From Sulfurimonas sp. (GTDB taxonomy: Bacteria > Campylobacterota > Campylobacteria > Campylobacterales > Sulfurimonadaceae), in the NCBI GenBank assembly GCA_027063505.1, contig JAMORO010000068.1:1-64000 (forward strand): DNA of 64,000 nt, read 5' to 3'. The translations under genes were made by a program, and so were the position numbers. Below, one piece after another: positions 1-8,563 of this stretch. How positions within the stretch are numbered: position 1 is the stretch's first letter; each line of letters begins with the position of its first letter. The notes below the pieces were generated by a model. That model was not told where the DNA came from, searched no databases, and worked only from the letters and a program-made list of their open reading frames with translations.

Positions 1-72
1 CAGAAGCTAAGCCCCTCTTCGCTGATAATACTTATCCTTTCAGGATTGGAAACGTAGGTCGCTGCCTAGTTG
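1..72 (+). rRNA. rrf: 5S ribosomal RNA, 3' part
   Basis: The first 70 or so bases match the 3' half of a bacterial 5S rRNA: a GAAG.TAAGC segment, a CGCTGATAATACT segment, a short hairpin around TATCC..GGATTGG, then GTAGGTCGCTGCC that would pair with the missing 5' end. The 5' part lies outside the window. A T-rich run at 75-80 follows, as expected at the end of an rRNA operon. Recognised by pattern, so the exact 3' end is uncertain by a few bases. Confidence 0.8.
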
Positions 73-231
73 GTTGTTTTTACTCTTTATCCCTCTTTTA
101 CTTTATTATCTATCTGTTGACTTTTATCTTTTGCATTACTACTCTATTTCCCTTTATTTAGCACTTTATTATATAATATCATCTTTTTAAGTATAAGATT
201 TTTTTATTTTATTACTCTTGGAGTGAATATA

Positions 232-280
232 TTGTGATAATTATGTTACTATTATTCACACTGTGTTAAATTTATCACAA
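232..280. promoter_or_regulatory. Nested inverted repeats, possible operator
   Basis: TTGTGATAA at 232-240 is repeated as its exact reverse complement TTATCACAA at 272-280. GTGAATA at 223-229 pairs with TATTCAC at 253-259. Two overlapping symmetric pairs in a non-coding region suggest binding sites for a dimeric regulator or a cruciform. The distance to the -10 at 482 is about 200 bases, so a role in the porin promoter is only a guess. Confidence 0.3.
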
Positions 281-481
281 TAGCTTACTAAAGCTATTTG
301 AAGAGAAATATAATAAATAATATTACTATTTATTAAAAAGAGCACTAAAATGTACTTTAGATGATTAGTTTCTTATAATAGTTATATATTAATCTGATAA
401 TTTCATTCAAACCTATTAAAATCATCATAGAATCTTATATACCTAACTTTTATTTTAAGTTTTATTTAAAAATAACTCTCA

Positions 482-487
482 TATAAT
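482..487 (+). promoter_or_regulatory. Candidate -10 box of the porin gene
   Basis: TATAAT lies 57 bases before the start codon at 544. No good -35 is visible, which is usual for sigma-70 promoters in Campylobacterota. The same 11-base word TCTCATATAAT recurs at 1819-1829 before the next gene. Confidence 0.45.
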
Positions 488-543
488 GTTCACAGTCGAG
501 ATGGAAAATTCTATTTCAATATTTATTACTCTGAGGAGAGAAA

Positions 544-1707
544 ATGAGAAAAACAATTAAATTAGCAGTAGTAGCTGCATTAGCTTTAGGTACAACATCT
601 GCATTCGCAACAAATGGTTCAAATATGATTTCAACTGGTGCAAAATCATCTGGTATGGCTGGTATTGGTATAGGTATGAGTCATGGTGCTGAATCAGCAT
701 TATCGAATCCTGCTTTAATTACATCAGTAAAAGGTAGTGAAGTGTCATTTGGTGGTACTTTCTTTATGCCAGATGTTTCTACTGATGGTGGTTCTGCTGG
801 TGTTATGTCAGATGATAGTGCTGCTGATATGAATGTTATTCCTACTGTTGCTGTAGCTACAAAAATAAATGAAAACTTTTTTGTTGGTGTTGGAATGTGG
901 GGAACTGCTGGTATGGGTGTTGATTACAGAGATGCTACAAATCCTGGTACTATGAATATAGTAACAAATCTACAACTTATGCAATTTGGTGTACCTCTAG
1001 CATATACAACTAATGGTTTTAGTATAGCTGTTACACCGATACTTCAGTATGGTTCATTAGATATGGATTTTAATGCTGATATTAATCAAGATGGTACAGT
1101 TACTCATAATGCTGCAGGTGTATCTCAAGATTTACAATTTGGTTACAACATAGGTCTTGCTTATGAAATCGCTGACATAACAATGGGTGCAACATACGTT
1201 GCTCAAATTGATATGGATTACACAGGTCAGCCGATGATTACTGAGTTATCGACTCCAGCTACTATAGGTGTTGGTGCATCTTATAAATTTGGTGAAAGTA
1301 CAATTGCATTAGATTATAAAAGTATTGCATGGTCTTCAGCAAAAGGTTATGAAGATTTTGGATGGGAAGATCAAGATGTAATTACAATAGGTTATGAGTA
1401 TGCAACTAAAACTTGGGCAGCTCGTGCTGGTTACAACTATGCATCATCTCCAATTTCTGATGCTGGATATGCAGGTACAATGAGCAATATGTTTAACTTA
1501 TTAGGTTTCCCTGCAATTGTTGAATCTCATATAGCACTTGGTGGTACTTATGCATTTAGTGAGCAAACATCAATGGATATTGCATATGTATATTCTCCAG
1601 AAGCTAGTGAAAAATTCGATATTGCAACTAGTGCAACTACAGTATCAACAATAGAGACAAAACATTCACAAACTGCATTAAGTTTACAACTTAACTACGC
1701 TTTCTAA
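544..1707 (+). CDS. FadL/OMPP1/TodX-type outer-membrane transport protein
   Basis: This 387-residue protein starts with a typical Sec signal peptide (residues 1-22, ending AFA). The mature N-terminus begins NGSNMISTGAKSSGMAG and is followed by an ALSNPALI segment, the hallmark of the OMPP1/FadL family, whose N-terminus plugs a 14-strand barrel and lets hydrophobic compounds cross the outer membrane. The rest alternates short hydrophobic strands and ends in a C-terminal Phe, as outer-membrane barrels do. An AGGAGAG site precedes the ATG and a rho-independent terminator follows, so it is probably transcribed alone. The substrate cannot be read from sequence; alkanes, fatty acids, aromatics or hydrophobic sulfur are all possible. 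Confidence 0.85.
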   Translation: MRKTIKLAVVAALALGTTSAFATNGSNMISTGAKSSGMAGIGIGMSHGAESALSNPALITSVKGSEVSFGGTFFMPDVSTDGGSAGVMSDDSAADMNVIPTVAVATKINENFFVGVGMWGTAGMGVDYRDATNPGTMNIVTNLQLMQFGVPLAYTTNGFSIAVTPILQYGSLDMDFNADINQDGTVTHNAAGVSQDLQFGYNIGLAYEIADITMGATYVAQIDMDYTGQPMITELSTPATIGVGASYKFGESTIALDYKSIAWSSAKGYEDFGWEDQDVITIGYEYATKTWAARAGYNYASSPISDAGYAGTMSNMFNLLGFPAIVESHIALGGTYAFSEQTSMDIAYVYSPEASEKFDIATSATTVSTIETKHSQTALSLQLNYAF

Positions 1708-1738
1708 TCTAAAAGAAATTCTCCTTTTCTTTTTACAG

Positions 1739-1770
1739 CATCGTCAGATTTCTGGCGGTGTTCTTTTTTT
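1739..1770 (+). terminator. Rho-independent terminator after the porin gene
   Basis: Bases 1739-1747 pair with 1752-1760 (with a few G-T pairs) around a four-base loop, and the run TTCTTTTTTT follows directly at 1761-1770. Confidence 0.8.
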
Positions 1771-1904
1771 ACTTAGCTCTCTTAAAAATCTAGTTTAAAT
1801 ATAAAATTAATACACAAATCTCATATAATTATGCTAGAATTGTTGCAGTTAATTTGTGACTATTTTTTGATAAATAGCTCTAATACTACCTATAAGGAAA
1901 CAAT

Positions 1905-2891
1905 ATGATAAAAAACATAATAAAATCTACACTACTGATGTCACTCGCTGCTTCAGTTTCGTTTGCTGCTCCCGCTTCACACTTCAATGTTATCGATGGT
2001 GATATGGAAGATAAATACGAAAAAGAGTTTCTTCCAGCACTTGAAGAGGCTACTGGGTTTTCTCTTTCTGATCCACATGAAAAAATTAATGATGCTTATG
2101 AGAAACGTTATGGTAATCCAAAAGATCCTGATTACGATAAAGCTTGGACAACAAACTTAGACAACTTAGGTTTCTTCTCTATCTCTAATGATGTTGCACT
2201 GAAGCCTATTTTAGAGTCTTCTCCTCAAGCAGCTGGTTTTCAGCCGTTTAACCTTCATATCTATAAGACAAAAGCTGAAAATGTAACTTATATTGGTCAC
2301 TTAGCTCCTGAAACTATGCTTGACGTAACTGGTGTTACAAATGAAGCTGATAGAAAAGCTTATATTGATATGTACAAACCTTTAGATGCTTATGTTACTA
2401 AAGAGTTCGGTGGTAAAGTTATTAACACTACTTTCTCAAAACTTCCAGCACAGCCAATGATGACTTTTGAAGTTGATGTTGATAGAAGTGGAGATGTTGT
2501 TGAGTGGGCTGAAGCTTTCCAAGAAGAGTTAGAAGCTGCATTTGAAGATAAGCACTACATTATCGCAGGATTTAAAAACTTTGTTGAGACTTATGAAGAC
2601 TTAGAGACTCCTATGAAAGGTTATGACCAGTTCTTCGTATATGGTTTATGTCACTTTACATTCTCTTATAACGTGTTTAACAAAGGTCGTCCTGATGCTG
2701 GTGTTTTTGCTCCTTGTGCTATGTACTTCTACATTAAAGAGGGTTCAAACAAAATGATAGTTGGTATGCCACGTCTTTCTGTATGGGGTGCTGTTATGGA
2801 GATCAAAGATCCAGTTAAAAATGAGTGGATTAAGAAAATTGATGATGAAATTATTTCAATTATGAAAGGTTTAGGAGCAAAAGAGATATGA
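1905..2891 (+). CDS. Secreted DUF302-like protein (paralogue 1)
   Basis: This 328-residue protein has a Sec signal peptide (cleavage near residue 21) and no other membrane segment, so it should be periplasmic. Its C-terminal part, with CHFTFSYNVF around Cys249 and FAPCAMYFYIKEG around Cys271 followed by KMIVGMP, resembles the DUF302 fold. It aligns almost residue for residue with the protein encoded at 33256-34278: both have GF.PFNL.IY at residues 111-120 and the two cysteines. Paralogue 3 at 34389 shares the C-terminal block. A TATAAT at 1824-1829 may serve as promoter. The stop overlaps the next start (ATGA), so the two are translationally coupled. Function unknown; the DUF302 label is from recalled pattern. 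Confidence 0.65.
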   Translation: MIKNIIKSTLLMSLAASVSFAAPASHFNVIDGDMEDKYEKEFLPALEEATGFSLSDPHEKINDAYEKRYGNPKDPDYDKAWTTNLDNLGFFSISNDVALKPILESSPQAAGFQPFNLHIYKTKAENVTYIGHLAPETMLDVTGVTNEADRKAYIDMYKPLDAYVTKEFGGKVINTTFSKLPAQPMMTFEVDVDRSGDVVEWAEAFQEELEAAFEDKHYIIAGFKNFVETYEDLETPMKGYDQFFVYGLCHFTFSYNVFNKGRPDAGVFAPCAMYFYIKEGSNKMIVGMPRLSVWGAVMEIKDPVKNEWIKKIDDEIISIMKGLGAKEI

Positions 2892-3748
2892 GAAAACTAT
2901 TAGCACTTATTGCTTCAGTAGCAATACTTTCGTTTAGTGGATGCTCTTCTAGTGCTGTAGCACCAGAGAACACTTCATCTGGTCTTGAAGGAACAAAAGT
3001 AAGTACCTATTTAGTAGGTGCTTATGTTCCTGTTGATGAAGCAAAATCAAAATTAGAAAATGCTGGTTTTGAAGTTCTTGCAGCTTATGCATCTGTAAAA
3101 AAAGGTACAACAATTGTTTTTACAAATGAAGCACTTAAATCAGAAGCTGCAAAACCTGGTCGTGCTCATGCTGCCGTTATTCGTCTTTTTGTAGATGATA
3201 AAGAGAAAATGATAAGTTTTACTAACCCTGTTTATTTTGGAAAAGCATTTATGCAAGATGAGTATAATCATGCAGTATTTAACACTGCTTTAGAGAGTAT
3301 TAATACAGAGTTTTCTGATCTTAAAGGATCAAAAGATGAGTTAGAGTTTGATAAACTTGCAGGATACCACTTTATGATGAGTATGCCTTATTATGCTGAT
3401 GCAGATGCACTTGGAAAACCAAATGCTACAACTGAAGATGCTGTTAATAAAGCAAAAGCTTACAAAAAAGGGAAAGCTATAGTATTTGAACTTAAACTTT
3501 CTGAAACTAGTACACTTTTAGGTTATGACCTTGGTAAACGTACTAAGAAGTTTGTTAAGAAAATTGGTCGTGCTAATGCAGCTATCTTACCATACTGTGT
3601 AGCTATTGAAAATGGTCAAGCAACAGCATTAAATGCTAAGTATTATATTGCTATATCTTACCCTCTTTTAGATATGGGTGGATTTATGGGTATTGCAACT
3701 GTACCAGGTGCAATTACTAAAGATTTAGAGAAAGCTTTTAAAAAGTAA
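2888..3748 (+). CDS. DUF302-like lipoprotein
   Basis: This 286-residue protein starts with a lipoprotein signal (ILSFSGC, lipidated Cys19), so it should be membrane-anchored in the periplasm. Two segments look like DUF302 cores: around residues 50-120 (GFEVLAAYASVKKG, then HAAVIRLFVDD and SFTNPVYFGKAF) and around residues 175-270 (AIVFELKLSE, then ANAAILPYCVAIENG). It is more diverged from the other three DUF302-like proteins of the window than they are from one another. The start overlaps the stop of the preceding gene by four bases. The pair probably works together; no enzymatic motif is evident. Confidence 0.6.
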   Translation: MRKLLALIASVAILSFSGCSSSAVAPENTSSGLEGTKVSTYLVGAYVPVDEAKSKLENAGFEVLAAYASVKKGTTIVFTNEALKSEAAKPGRAHAAVIRLFVDDKEKMISFTNPVYFGKAFMQDEYNHAVFNTALESINTEFSDLKGSKDELEFDKLAGYHFMMSMPYYADADALGKPNATTEDAVNKAKAYKKGKAIVFELKLSETSTLLGYDLGKRTKKFVKKIGRANAAILPYCVAIENGQATALNAKYYIAISYPLLDMGGFMGIATVPGAITKDLEKAFKK

Positions 3749-3804
3749 GTATTTAGATTTGATTTTTAGGGAAGAGATTCCCTGAAGATTAATTATTATA
3801 GTTC

Positions 3805-3834
3805 TACCACACTTACACTTTAGTGCAAGTGGTA
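3805..3834. terminator. Hairpin between convergent genes
   Basis: TACCAC at 3805-3810 pairs with GTGGTA at 3829-3834, with an inner CACT/AGTG stem. It lies between the end of the DUF302 lipoprotein gene and purM on the other strand. There is no T-run on either side, so it is at best a weak two-way terminator. Confidence 0.3.
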
Positions 3835-3853
3835 TCGGCATTTAATGCCAGAT

Positions 3854-4852
3854 CTATATCATTTTTGCTTCGCGAGTTCCCTCTTTAATCTCACCAATAA
3901 GATAAGATCCTTCTGCTTTTGCTAAGACTGTGTCAACATTTTTGTCTTCTACTACAAGTATCATTCCAACACCCATATTAAATGCTCTGAACATCTCTGA
4001 ACGCTCTACATGCTCACTCATAAGTTCAAAGATAGGAAGAACGCGAATAGCATCCTCTTTTACCTCTGCCATTAAGTTCTCAGGAAGTACACGAGGAAGG
4101 TTTTCTACTATACCTCCACCTGTGATATGTGCCATTGCTACTATCTCGTTTTTTAGTGCTTTAAAAGTCTTTACATAGATATTTGTAGGTTCTAAAAGAG
4201 TATCGATTAGAGTTCTACCATTAAAGTTATCTGAAAAGTTCATTTTCATTTTTTCAAAAAGAACTTTACGAGCTAGTGAAAAACCATTTGAGTGAAGACC
4301 TGAAGATGGAAGTGCTATAAGTTTATGACCAGCACGAACAAGACTAACTCTATCCATTTCAGATTTCTCAGCTACACCTACAGCAAAACCAGCAAGATCG
4401 TAATCATCTTCAGAGTACATACCTGGCATCTCCGCAGTTTCACCACCGATAAGAGCACACTCAGAGCGTTTACAACCCTCAGCTATACCTGCAACTACAT
4501 TAGTAGCATTCACTACATCTAGCTTACCTGTTGCATAGTAATCAAGAAAGAAAGATGGAGTTCCAAAGTTACAAAGAAGGTCATTGACACACATTGCTAC
4601 TAGGTCAATTCCTACAGTGTTATGAATACCGCTATCGATAGCAAGTTTTAGTTTTGTTCCAACACCATCAGTTGCTGCAAGCATAACAGGTTCTTTAAAT
4701 CCAGTTGGAAGTTCAAATGCACCAGCAAAAGAACCTATTCCGCCCATTACACCAGGAATTTTAGTTGCTTTTACAAGGGGTTTAATATTTTCAACGAAAC
4801 TATTACCAGCATCAATATCGACACCAGCATCTTTATAACTAATTTGACTCAT
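3854..4852 (-). CDS. purM: Phosphoribosylformylglycinamidine cyclo-ligase (AIR synthetase)
   Basis: PurM closes the imidazole ring of purine precursors: FGAM + ATP gives AIR. The 332-residue protein is the usual length and carries the family blocks: GGIGSFAGAF near residue 37, ATDGVGTKLKLA, GIDLVAMCVNDLL, GGETAEMPGMY, the LHSNGFSLAR segment and AHITGGGIVENLPR. It is cytosolic. Its ATG overlaps the 3' end of the upstream DUF2892 gene by 14 bases, so the two share a transcript. Downstream it converges on the DUF302 lipoprotein gene. Confidence 0.97.
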   Translation of the reverse strand: MSQISYKDAGVDIDAGNSFVENIKPLVKATKIPGVMGGIGSFAGAFELPTGFKEPVMLAATDGVGTKLKLAIDSGIHNTVGIDLVAMCVNDLLCNFGTPSFFLDYYATGKLDVVNATNVVAGIAEGCKRSECALIGGETAEMPGMYSEDDYDLAGFAVGVAEKSEMDRVSLVRAGHKLIALPSSGLHSNGFSLARKVLFEKMKMNFSDNFNGRTLIDTLLEPTNIYVKTFKALKNEIVAMAHITGGGIVENLPRVLPENLMAEVKEDAIRVLPIFELMSEHVERSEMFRAFNMGVGMILVVEDKNVDTVLAKAEGSYLIGEIKEGTREAKMI

Positions 4853-5051
4853 GTTTTACTTCCTCATCGTGGTGAATATCACACTTTTGAGTAATTGTAC
4901 AAAGAGGACAGAAGTTTACAAGACCTGCGATAAGAGGAATAACTCCTAAATAAAAGAAATTTATTCCTGTAACAACAGCTGTAATGATTAAAGCAATTCC
5001 AAGCACTATTCTGATTGGTTTACAAGTTTTTCTAATTTTATTAAAATCCAT
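4839..5051 (-). CDS. DUF2892 small inner-membrane protein
   Basis: This 70-residue protein has two close hydrophobic segments (about residues 15-30 and 31-46) followed by GLVNFCPLCTITQKC, the pattern of DUF2892 proteins, which often accompany rhodaneses and sulfur genes. A charged His-rich tail (DIHHDEEVKH) follows. It overlaps purM by 14 bases. Its function is unknown; the Cys and His residues at the end could bind metal, but that is only inference. Confidence 0.75.
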   Translation of the reverse strand: MDFNKIRKTCKPIRIVLGIALIITAVVTGINFFYLGVIPLIAGLVNFCPLCTITQKCDIHHDEEVKHESN

Positions 5052-5156
5052 ACATATTACCTTTATGTTTTATAAATATTTCGTAATTATATCAATATTA
5101 AGTAAAAGTAAGCCAAAAGTGGTTAAAATCGCGGTAATAAATAAGGAATAATTAAT

Positions 5157-5705
5157 ATGAAAGATTTTATATATAATGAGATGATGGTACATGTTGGTGT
5201 ATGTACTAACAAAAAACCTGAAAATGTTCTTCTCATCAGTGATAATGTAGCTGATTTTGAAAATGAAATGAAAAAACATGATGGTATTGGTTACACTACT
5301 ATCAATGCAAAAATTGATGCACTTCGTGATGTGGCAGATGATTCTTGTGATGTTGTAATTTCTGAATTAAATGCAGATGCTGCTGTTCTTGCACACTATA
5401 ATCGTGTTTTAAAAGAGGATGGTCTACTCGTAACTACTATCCCTTCTTTAGACGATAACATAGATGAAAATAAACAAACTATGAGTATCTTAGGTAAATA
5501 TACAAAAGTTATTATGCCATTTCATATAGGTGGTGGAGAGAAAGCTCTTTTAGCATCTAAAGAGTATCATCCAACTGCAGATATTATTTTACATAGAACA
5601 GATATGTTAGATGGTTTAGAGTACTACAACTGTGATGTACATCCTGCTGCATTTGCAATGGGTAACTATATTCGTAAAGAGTACTTAGGAATTATTAAAA
5701 ACTAA
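5157..5705 (+). CDS. SpeE-like (spermidine synthase-like) protein, short form
   Basis: The 182-residue product resembles the C-terminal two thirds of the SpeE-like protein of Helicobacter: HVGVCTNKKPENVLLISDN near the N-terminus, a VLKEDGLLVT strand, and YYNCDVHPAAFAM near the end, which is typical of spermidine synthases. The N-terminal beta domain (about 70 residues) is missing, and the canonical glycine-rich GGGDG nucleotide loop is replaced by LLISDN. Aminopropyl transfer activity is therefore doubtful. The stop codon overlaps the coaE start by one base (TAATG), and dapF follows, so all three probably share one transcript. Confidence 0.7.
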   Translation: MKDFIYNEMMVHVGVCTNKKPENVLLISDNVADFENEMKKHDGIGYTTINAKIDALRDVADDSCDVVISELNADAAVLAHYNRVLKEDGLLVTTIPSLDDNIDENKQTMSILGKYTKVIMPFHIGGGEKALLASKEYHPTADIILHRTDMLDGLEYYNCDVHPAAFAMGNYIRKEYLGIIKN

Positions 5706-6301
5706 TGGCTTATGAGTATGCTATAGCTTTAACTGGAAGTATTGCTACTGGAAAGAGTACTGTAGCATCACTTATCGCTCTCAATGGTATGCGTATTATT
5801 GATGCAGATACTATTAGTCATGAGATATTAGATGCTTCTGCCTCTTGGGTAGAAGAGGCTTTTGGAAAAGAGTTTTTACGCTTAGGAAAAGTTGATCGTC
5901 CTAAACTTGGTGAGTTAGTTTTTTCTAACGAAGAGGCTAAAAAAATATTAGAAGATTTTTTACATCCCAAAATTCGAGAAGAGATACTTAGACGTAGTGA
6001 AAAACAGGATAAACTAAAGTTTCCTTACCTCATAGATATTCCTCTCTTTTTTGAAAATAACAATTATGATATAAAAGATAGTGTGGTTGTATTTACTCCC
6101 GCTGAAGTTCAGTTAGAGCGTTTTATGAAACGTAATGGATATAGTAAAGAGGAGTCACTCAAACGCATCGCCACACAGCTTCCTATACAAGAGAAGAAGG
6201 AGAGAGCTACTTGGGTGATAGATAATTCAAAAAATCTTAAACATCTTCAACAAGAGTGTGAAGATTTTGTAGCTATGATTAAAGAAAAATATTTAAAGTA
6301 A
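5705..6301 (+). CDS. coaE: Dephospho-CoA kinase
   Basis: CoaE phosphorylates dephospho-CoA in the last step of coenzyme A synthesis. The 198-residue protein has the P-loop GSIATGKST at residues 11-19, the following DADTISHEIL segment, FLHPKIREEI and the lid region with ERFMKRNGYS, all in the usual order and at usual length. It starts on the overlapping TAATG of the SpeE-like gene and ends 9 bases before dapF. Confidence 0.95.
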   Translation: MAYEYAIALTGSIATGKSTVASLIALNGMRIIDADTISHEILDASASWVEEAFGKEFLRLGKVDRPKLGELVFSNEEAKKILEDFLHPKIREEILRRSEKQDKLKFPYLIDIPLFFENNNYDIKDSVVVFTPAEVQLERFMKRNGYSKEESLKRIATQLPIQEKKERATWVIDNSKNLKHLQQECEDFVAMIKEKYLK

Positions 6302-6310
6302 GGAGTTCCT

Positions 6311-7069
6311 ATGCAACTTGCAAAATATAGTGCTAATGGAAATGACTTTGTACTGTTCTCTTCTGAAAAAAAAGAGCAGAGAGCAGAGTTAGCAAAAGTG
6401 CTTTGTCACCGCCAAGATGGTGTGGGTGCAGATGGGCTCATCGTTGTTGTTCCTCATGAGACTCTCGACTTTGAGTGGGAGTTTTATAATGCAGATGGAA
6501 GCCATGCAGATATGTGTGGTAATGGCTCCAGGGCTTGTGCACACTTCGCATTTAACCATGGATTTGCAAAAGAGAGTATGTCTTTTATGACTGGTGCTGG
6601 TGTTATAAATGCAAGAGTAAAAGATAATAGTTCAAAATCTGGAATGGTTTTAAGTGAACTGACTCCTCCTGAGATAATAGATAAAACTATAGAGTTTAAT
6701 GGAAAATCTTGGTGGCTTTTAAATACTGGTGTTCCTCATTTAGTTTGTTTGCAAGGTAATGTAGATGAATTTGACTTAGAAGAGGCACGAGAACTGCGCC
6801 AAAAATATAATGCAAATGTAAATATTTGTGCACTTGATGGCGAAAACTTGAGAGTAAGAACTTATGAACGTGGTGTAGAGAATGAAACATTAGCTTGTGG
6901 AACAGGAATGGCTGCCTGTTTTTATAAAGTATTGCAAGAGAAAAAAGTAAAAGAGAATATAGAAGTTTATCCTACAAGTGGTGAAACACTTTTCTTAGGT
7001 GTAAATGATAGAACTATTACATTTGAAGGTAGAGTTGTAAATACATTTAATACTGAGTGGGAAGTTTAA
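6311..7069 (+). CDS. dapF: Diaminopimelate epimerase
   Basis: DapF converts LL- to meso-diaminopimelate for lysine and peptidoglycan. The protein is 252 residues, slightly shorter than the E. coli enzyme. Both catalytic cysteines are present: Cys69 in ADMCGNGSRAC and Cys196 in LACGTGMAAC. The N-terminal YSANGNDFVL block and GVPHLV are also typical. An AGGAG site precedes the ATG. It converges on prfA, and its terminator hairpin reaches into the 3' end of prfA. Confidence 0.97.
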   Translation: MQLAKYSANGNDFVLFSSEKKEQRAELAKVLCHRQDGVGADGLIVVVPHETLDFEWEFYNADGSHADMCGNGSRACAHFAFNHGFAKESMSFMTGAGVINARVKDNSSKSGMVLSELTPPEIIDKTIEFNGKSWWLLNTGVPHLVCLQGNVDEFDLEEARELRQKYNANVNICALDGENLRVRTYERGVENETLACGTGMAACFYKVLQEKKVKENIEVYPTSGETLFLGVNDRTITFEGRVVNTFNTEWEV

Positions 7070-7076
7070 AAAGAGG

Positions 7077-7118
7077 TTGTTGAAGGCTGCTGAGACTAAA
7101 GTCCAGCTGCTTCAACAA
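7077..7118 (+). terminator. Hairpin terminator of the coaE-dapF transcript
   Basis: TTGTTGAAG at 7077-7085 pairs perfectly with CTTCAACAA at 7110-7118, with an inner GCTG/CAGC stem, and TTTTAG follows. The right arm lies within the last codons of prfA on the opposite strand. Confidence 0.5.
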
Positions 7119-8163
7119 TTTTAGCTTGATTATCTGCGATAAGAGGTTCGATTACTTCAAGAAGTAACCCACCACTCATTATCTCATTTAAACGATAAAG
7201 TGTAAGATTGATACGGTGATCACTCATACGGTTTTGTGGGTAGTTATAAGTACGAATGCGTCCAGATCTATCTCCACTTCCTACTTGTGCTGCTCTCTCT
7301 GCTGCATTTTCAGACTGTTGTTCTTGCATCTCAAGGTCATAAAGTCTAGCTTTAAGAACTTTCATCGCTTTTTCACGGTTTTTATGTTGTGATTTTTGAT
7401 CTTGGTTGGTTACTACTAATCCTGTTGGCAGGTGAGTAATACGTACAGCCGAATCGGTAGTATTTACCGACTGACCACCACAACCAGATGAACGCATAAC
7501 GTCTATCTTTAGATCTTTATCTTCAATAACTACTTCAACATCATCAACTTCAGGCATTACTGCTACTGTAATTGCTGATGTATGAACTCGTCCTTGAGAT
7601 TCTGTTTGTGGTACGCGTTGTACACGGTGAGTACCACCCTCATATTTCAACTTACTATAAACCTGTTCACCTTTTATAAGTGCAGTTACCTCTTTGTAGC
7701 CACCAGCATCGCTTGGACTAGTTGAGATAAGCTCTATTTTCCAACCTTGAAGGTCTGCAAAACGAGTATATGCATCAAAAAGATCTCCAACAAAGATAGC
7801 AGCTTCATCACCACCAGCACCAGCACGAAGTTCCACGATGATATTTCTATCATCATTTGGATCTTTTGGTAGAAGAAGTGTTTTGATCTCCTCTTCTAGT
7901 AGTGGTTTTTGTGGTTCAAGCTCTTTGAGCTCCTCTTTTGCCATTTCGCCCATTTCAGCATCACTAAGCATCTCTTTTGTATCAGCAATATCTGCGATTA
8001 AAGATTGATACTCTTTTGCTTTTTCGACTATTGGTAAAAGATTTGATTGTTCTCTTGAAAGATCTGTCATGCGTTTGATGTCAGAAGTTATGTCAGGTGA
8101 ACTCAGCAATTCGCCGAGTTCGTTATAGCGGTTGATAAACGGTGTTAGTTTATCTGCAAGCAT
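7096..8163 (-). CDS. prfA: Peptide chain release factor 1
   Basis: RF1 terminates translation at UAA and UAG. The 355-residue protein carries the peptidyl-hydrolysis GGQ motif at residues 229-231, the stop-codon recognition P-x-T tripeptide (PQT at 185-187, where E. coli has PAT) within [15 protein letters not shown], and the acidic GAGGDEA stretch near 115. The start lies 15 bases after the rpsT stop, so the pair forms a ribosome-related operon. Confidence 0.97.
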   Translation of the reverse strand: MLADKLTPFINRYNELGELLSSPDITSDIKRMTDLSREQSNLLPIVEKAKEYQSLIADIADTKEMLSDAEMGEMAKEELKELEPQKPLLEEEIKTLLLPKDPNDDRNIIVELRAGAGGDEAAIFVGDLFDAYTRFADLQGWKIELISTSPSDAGGYKEVTALIKGEQVYSKLKYEGGTHRVQRVPQTESQGRVHTSAITVAVMPEVDDVEVVIEDKDLKIDVMRSSGCGGQSVNTTDSAVRITHLPTGLVVTNQDQKSQHKNREKAMKVLKARLYDLEMQEQQSENAAERAAQVGSGDRSGRIRTYNYPQNRMSDHRINLTLYRLNEIMSGGLLLEVIEPLIADNQAKIVEAAGL

Positions 8164-8178
8164 TAAATTATGCTCAGA

Positions 8179-8439
8179 TTATATAGCGTTAACAGCTTTA
8201 TGTAAGCGGCTCACTTTTCTAGCAGCAGTCTCTTTTTTAAGAATACCTTTGCTTACAAATTTATGAATTTGTTGGTTAGCAACTTTTAATGTAGCAGTTG
8301 CTTCTTCTTTGTTTCCTGCATCGATTGCAGTACGAACATCTTTAACGATGTTTTTAAGACGAGTTCTGTAAAAACGGTTACGCTCTGTACGAACGATTGT
8401 TTGACGAATTCTCTTTATTGATGACTTGTGATTTGCCAT
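8179..8439 (-). CDS. rpsT: 30S ribosomal protein S20
   Basis: This 86-residue, highly basic protein begins [14 protein letters not shown] and ends in KAVNAI, the standard S20 pattern of three long helices that bind 16S rRNA. AGGACTC before the start serves as ribosome binding site. It heads the rpsT-prfA operon; the 124-base gap to glmM must hold divergent promoters. Confidence 0.97.
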   Translation of the reverse strand: MANHKSSIKRIRQTIVRTERNRFYRTRLKNIVKDVRTAIDAGNKEEATATLKVANQQIHKFVSKGILKKETAARKVSRLHKAVNAI

Positions 8440-8563
8440 TGTGAGTCCTTTTTGGAATTTAAGTGCGCAATAATAGCTTAAAGATAATTAAAATTAAGTT
8501 AAAGGGTGGTAAAATACCTGAAATTATAAACAATGTTTACTAAAAAAGTGGGGAAATGAGATT

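Larger units (their letters stand above)
73..543. other. Long AT-rich intergenic region upstream of the porin
   Basis: No credible coding region is seen in these 471 bases between the 5S rRNA and the first protein gene. The stretch is very AT-rich and holds nested inverted repeats near 223-280 and a TATAAT-type -10 at 482-487, both listed separately. The AGGAGAG ribosome binding site sits at about 534-540. Confidence 0.6.
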
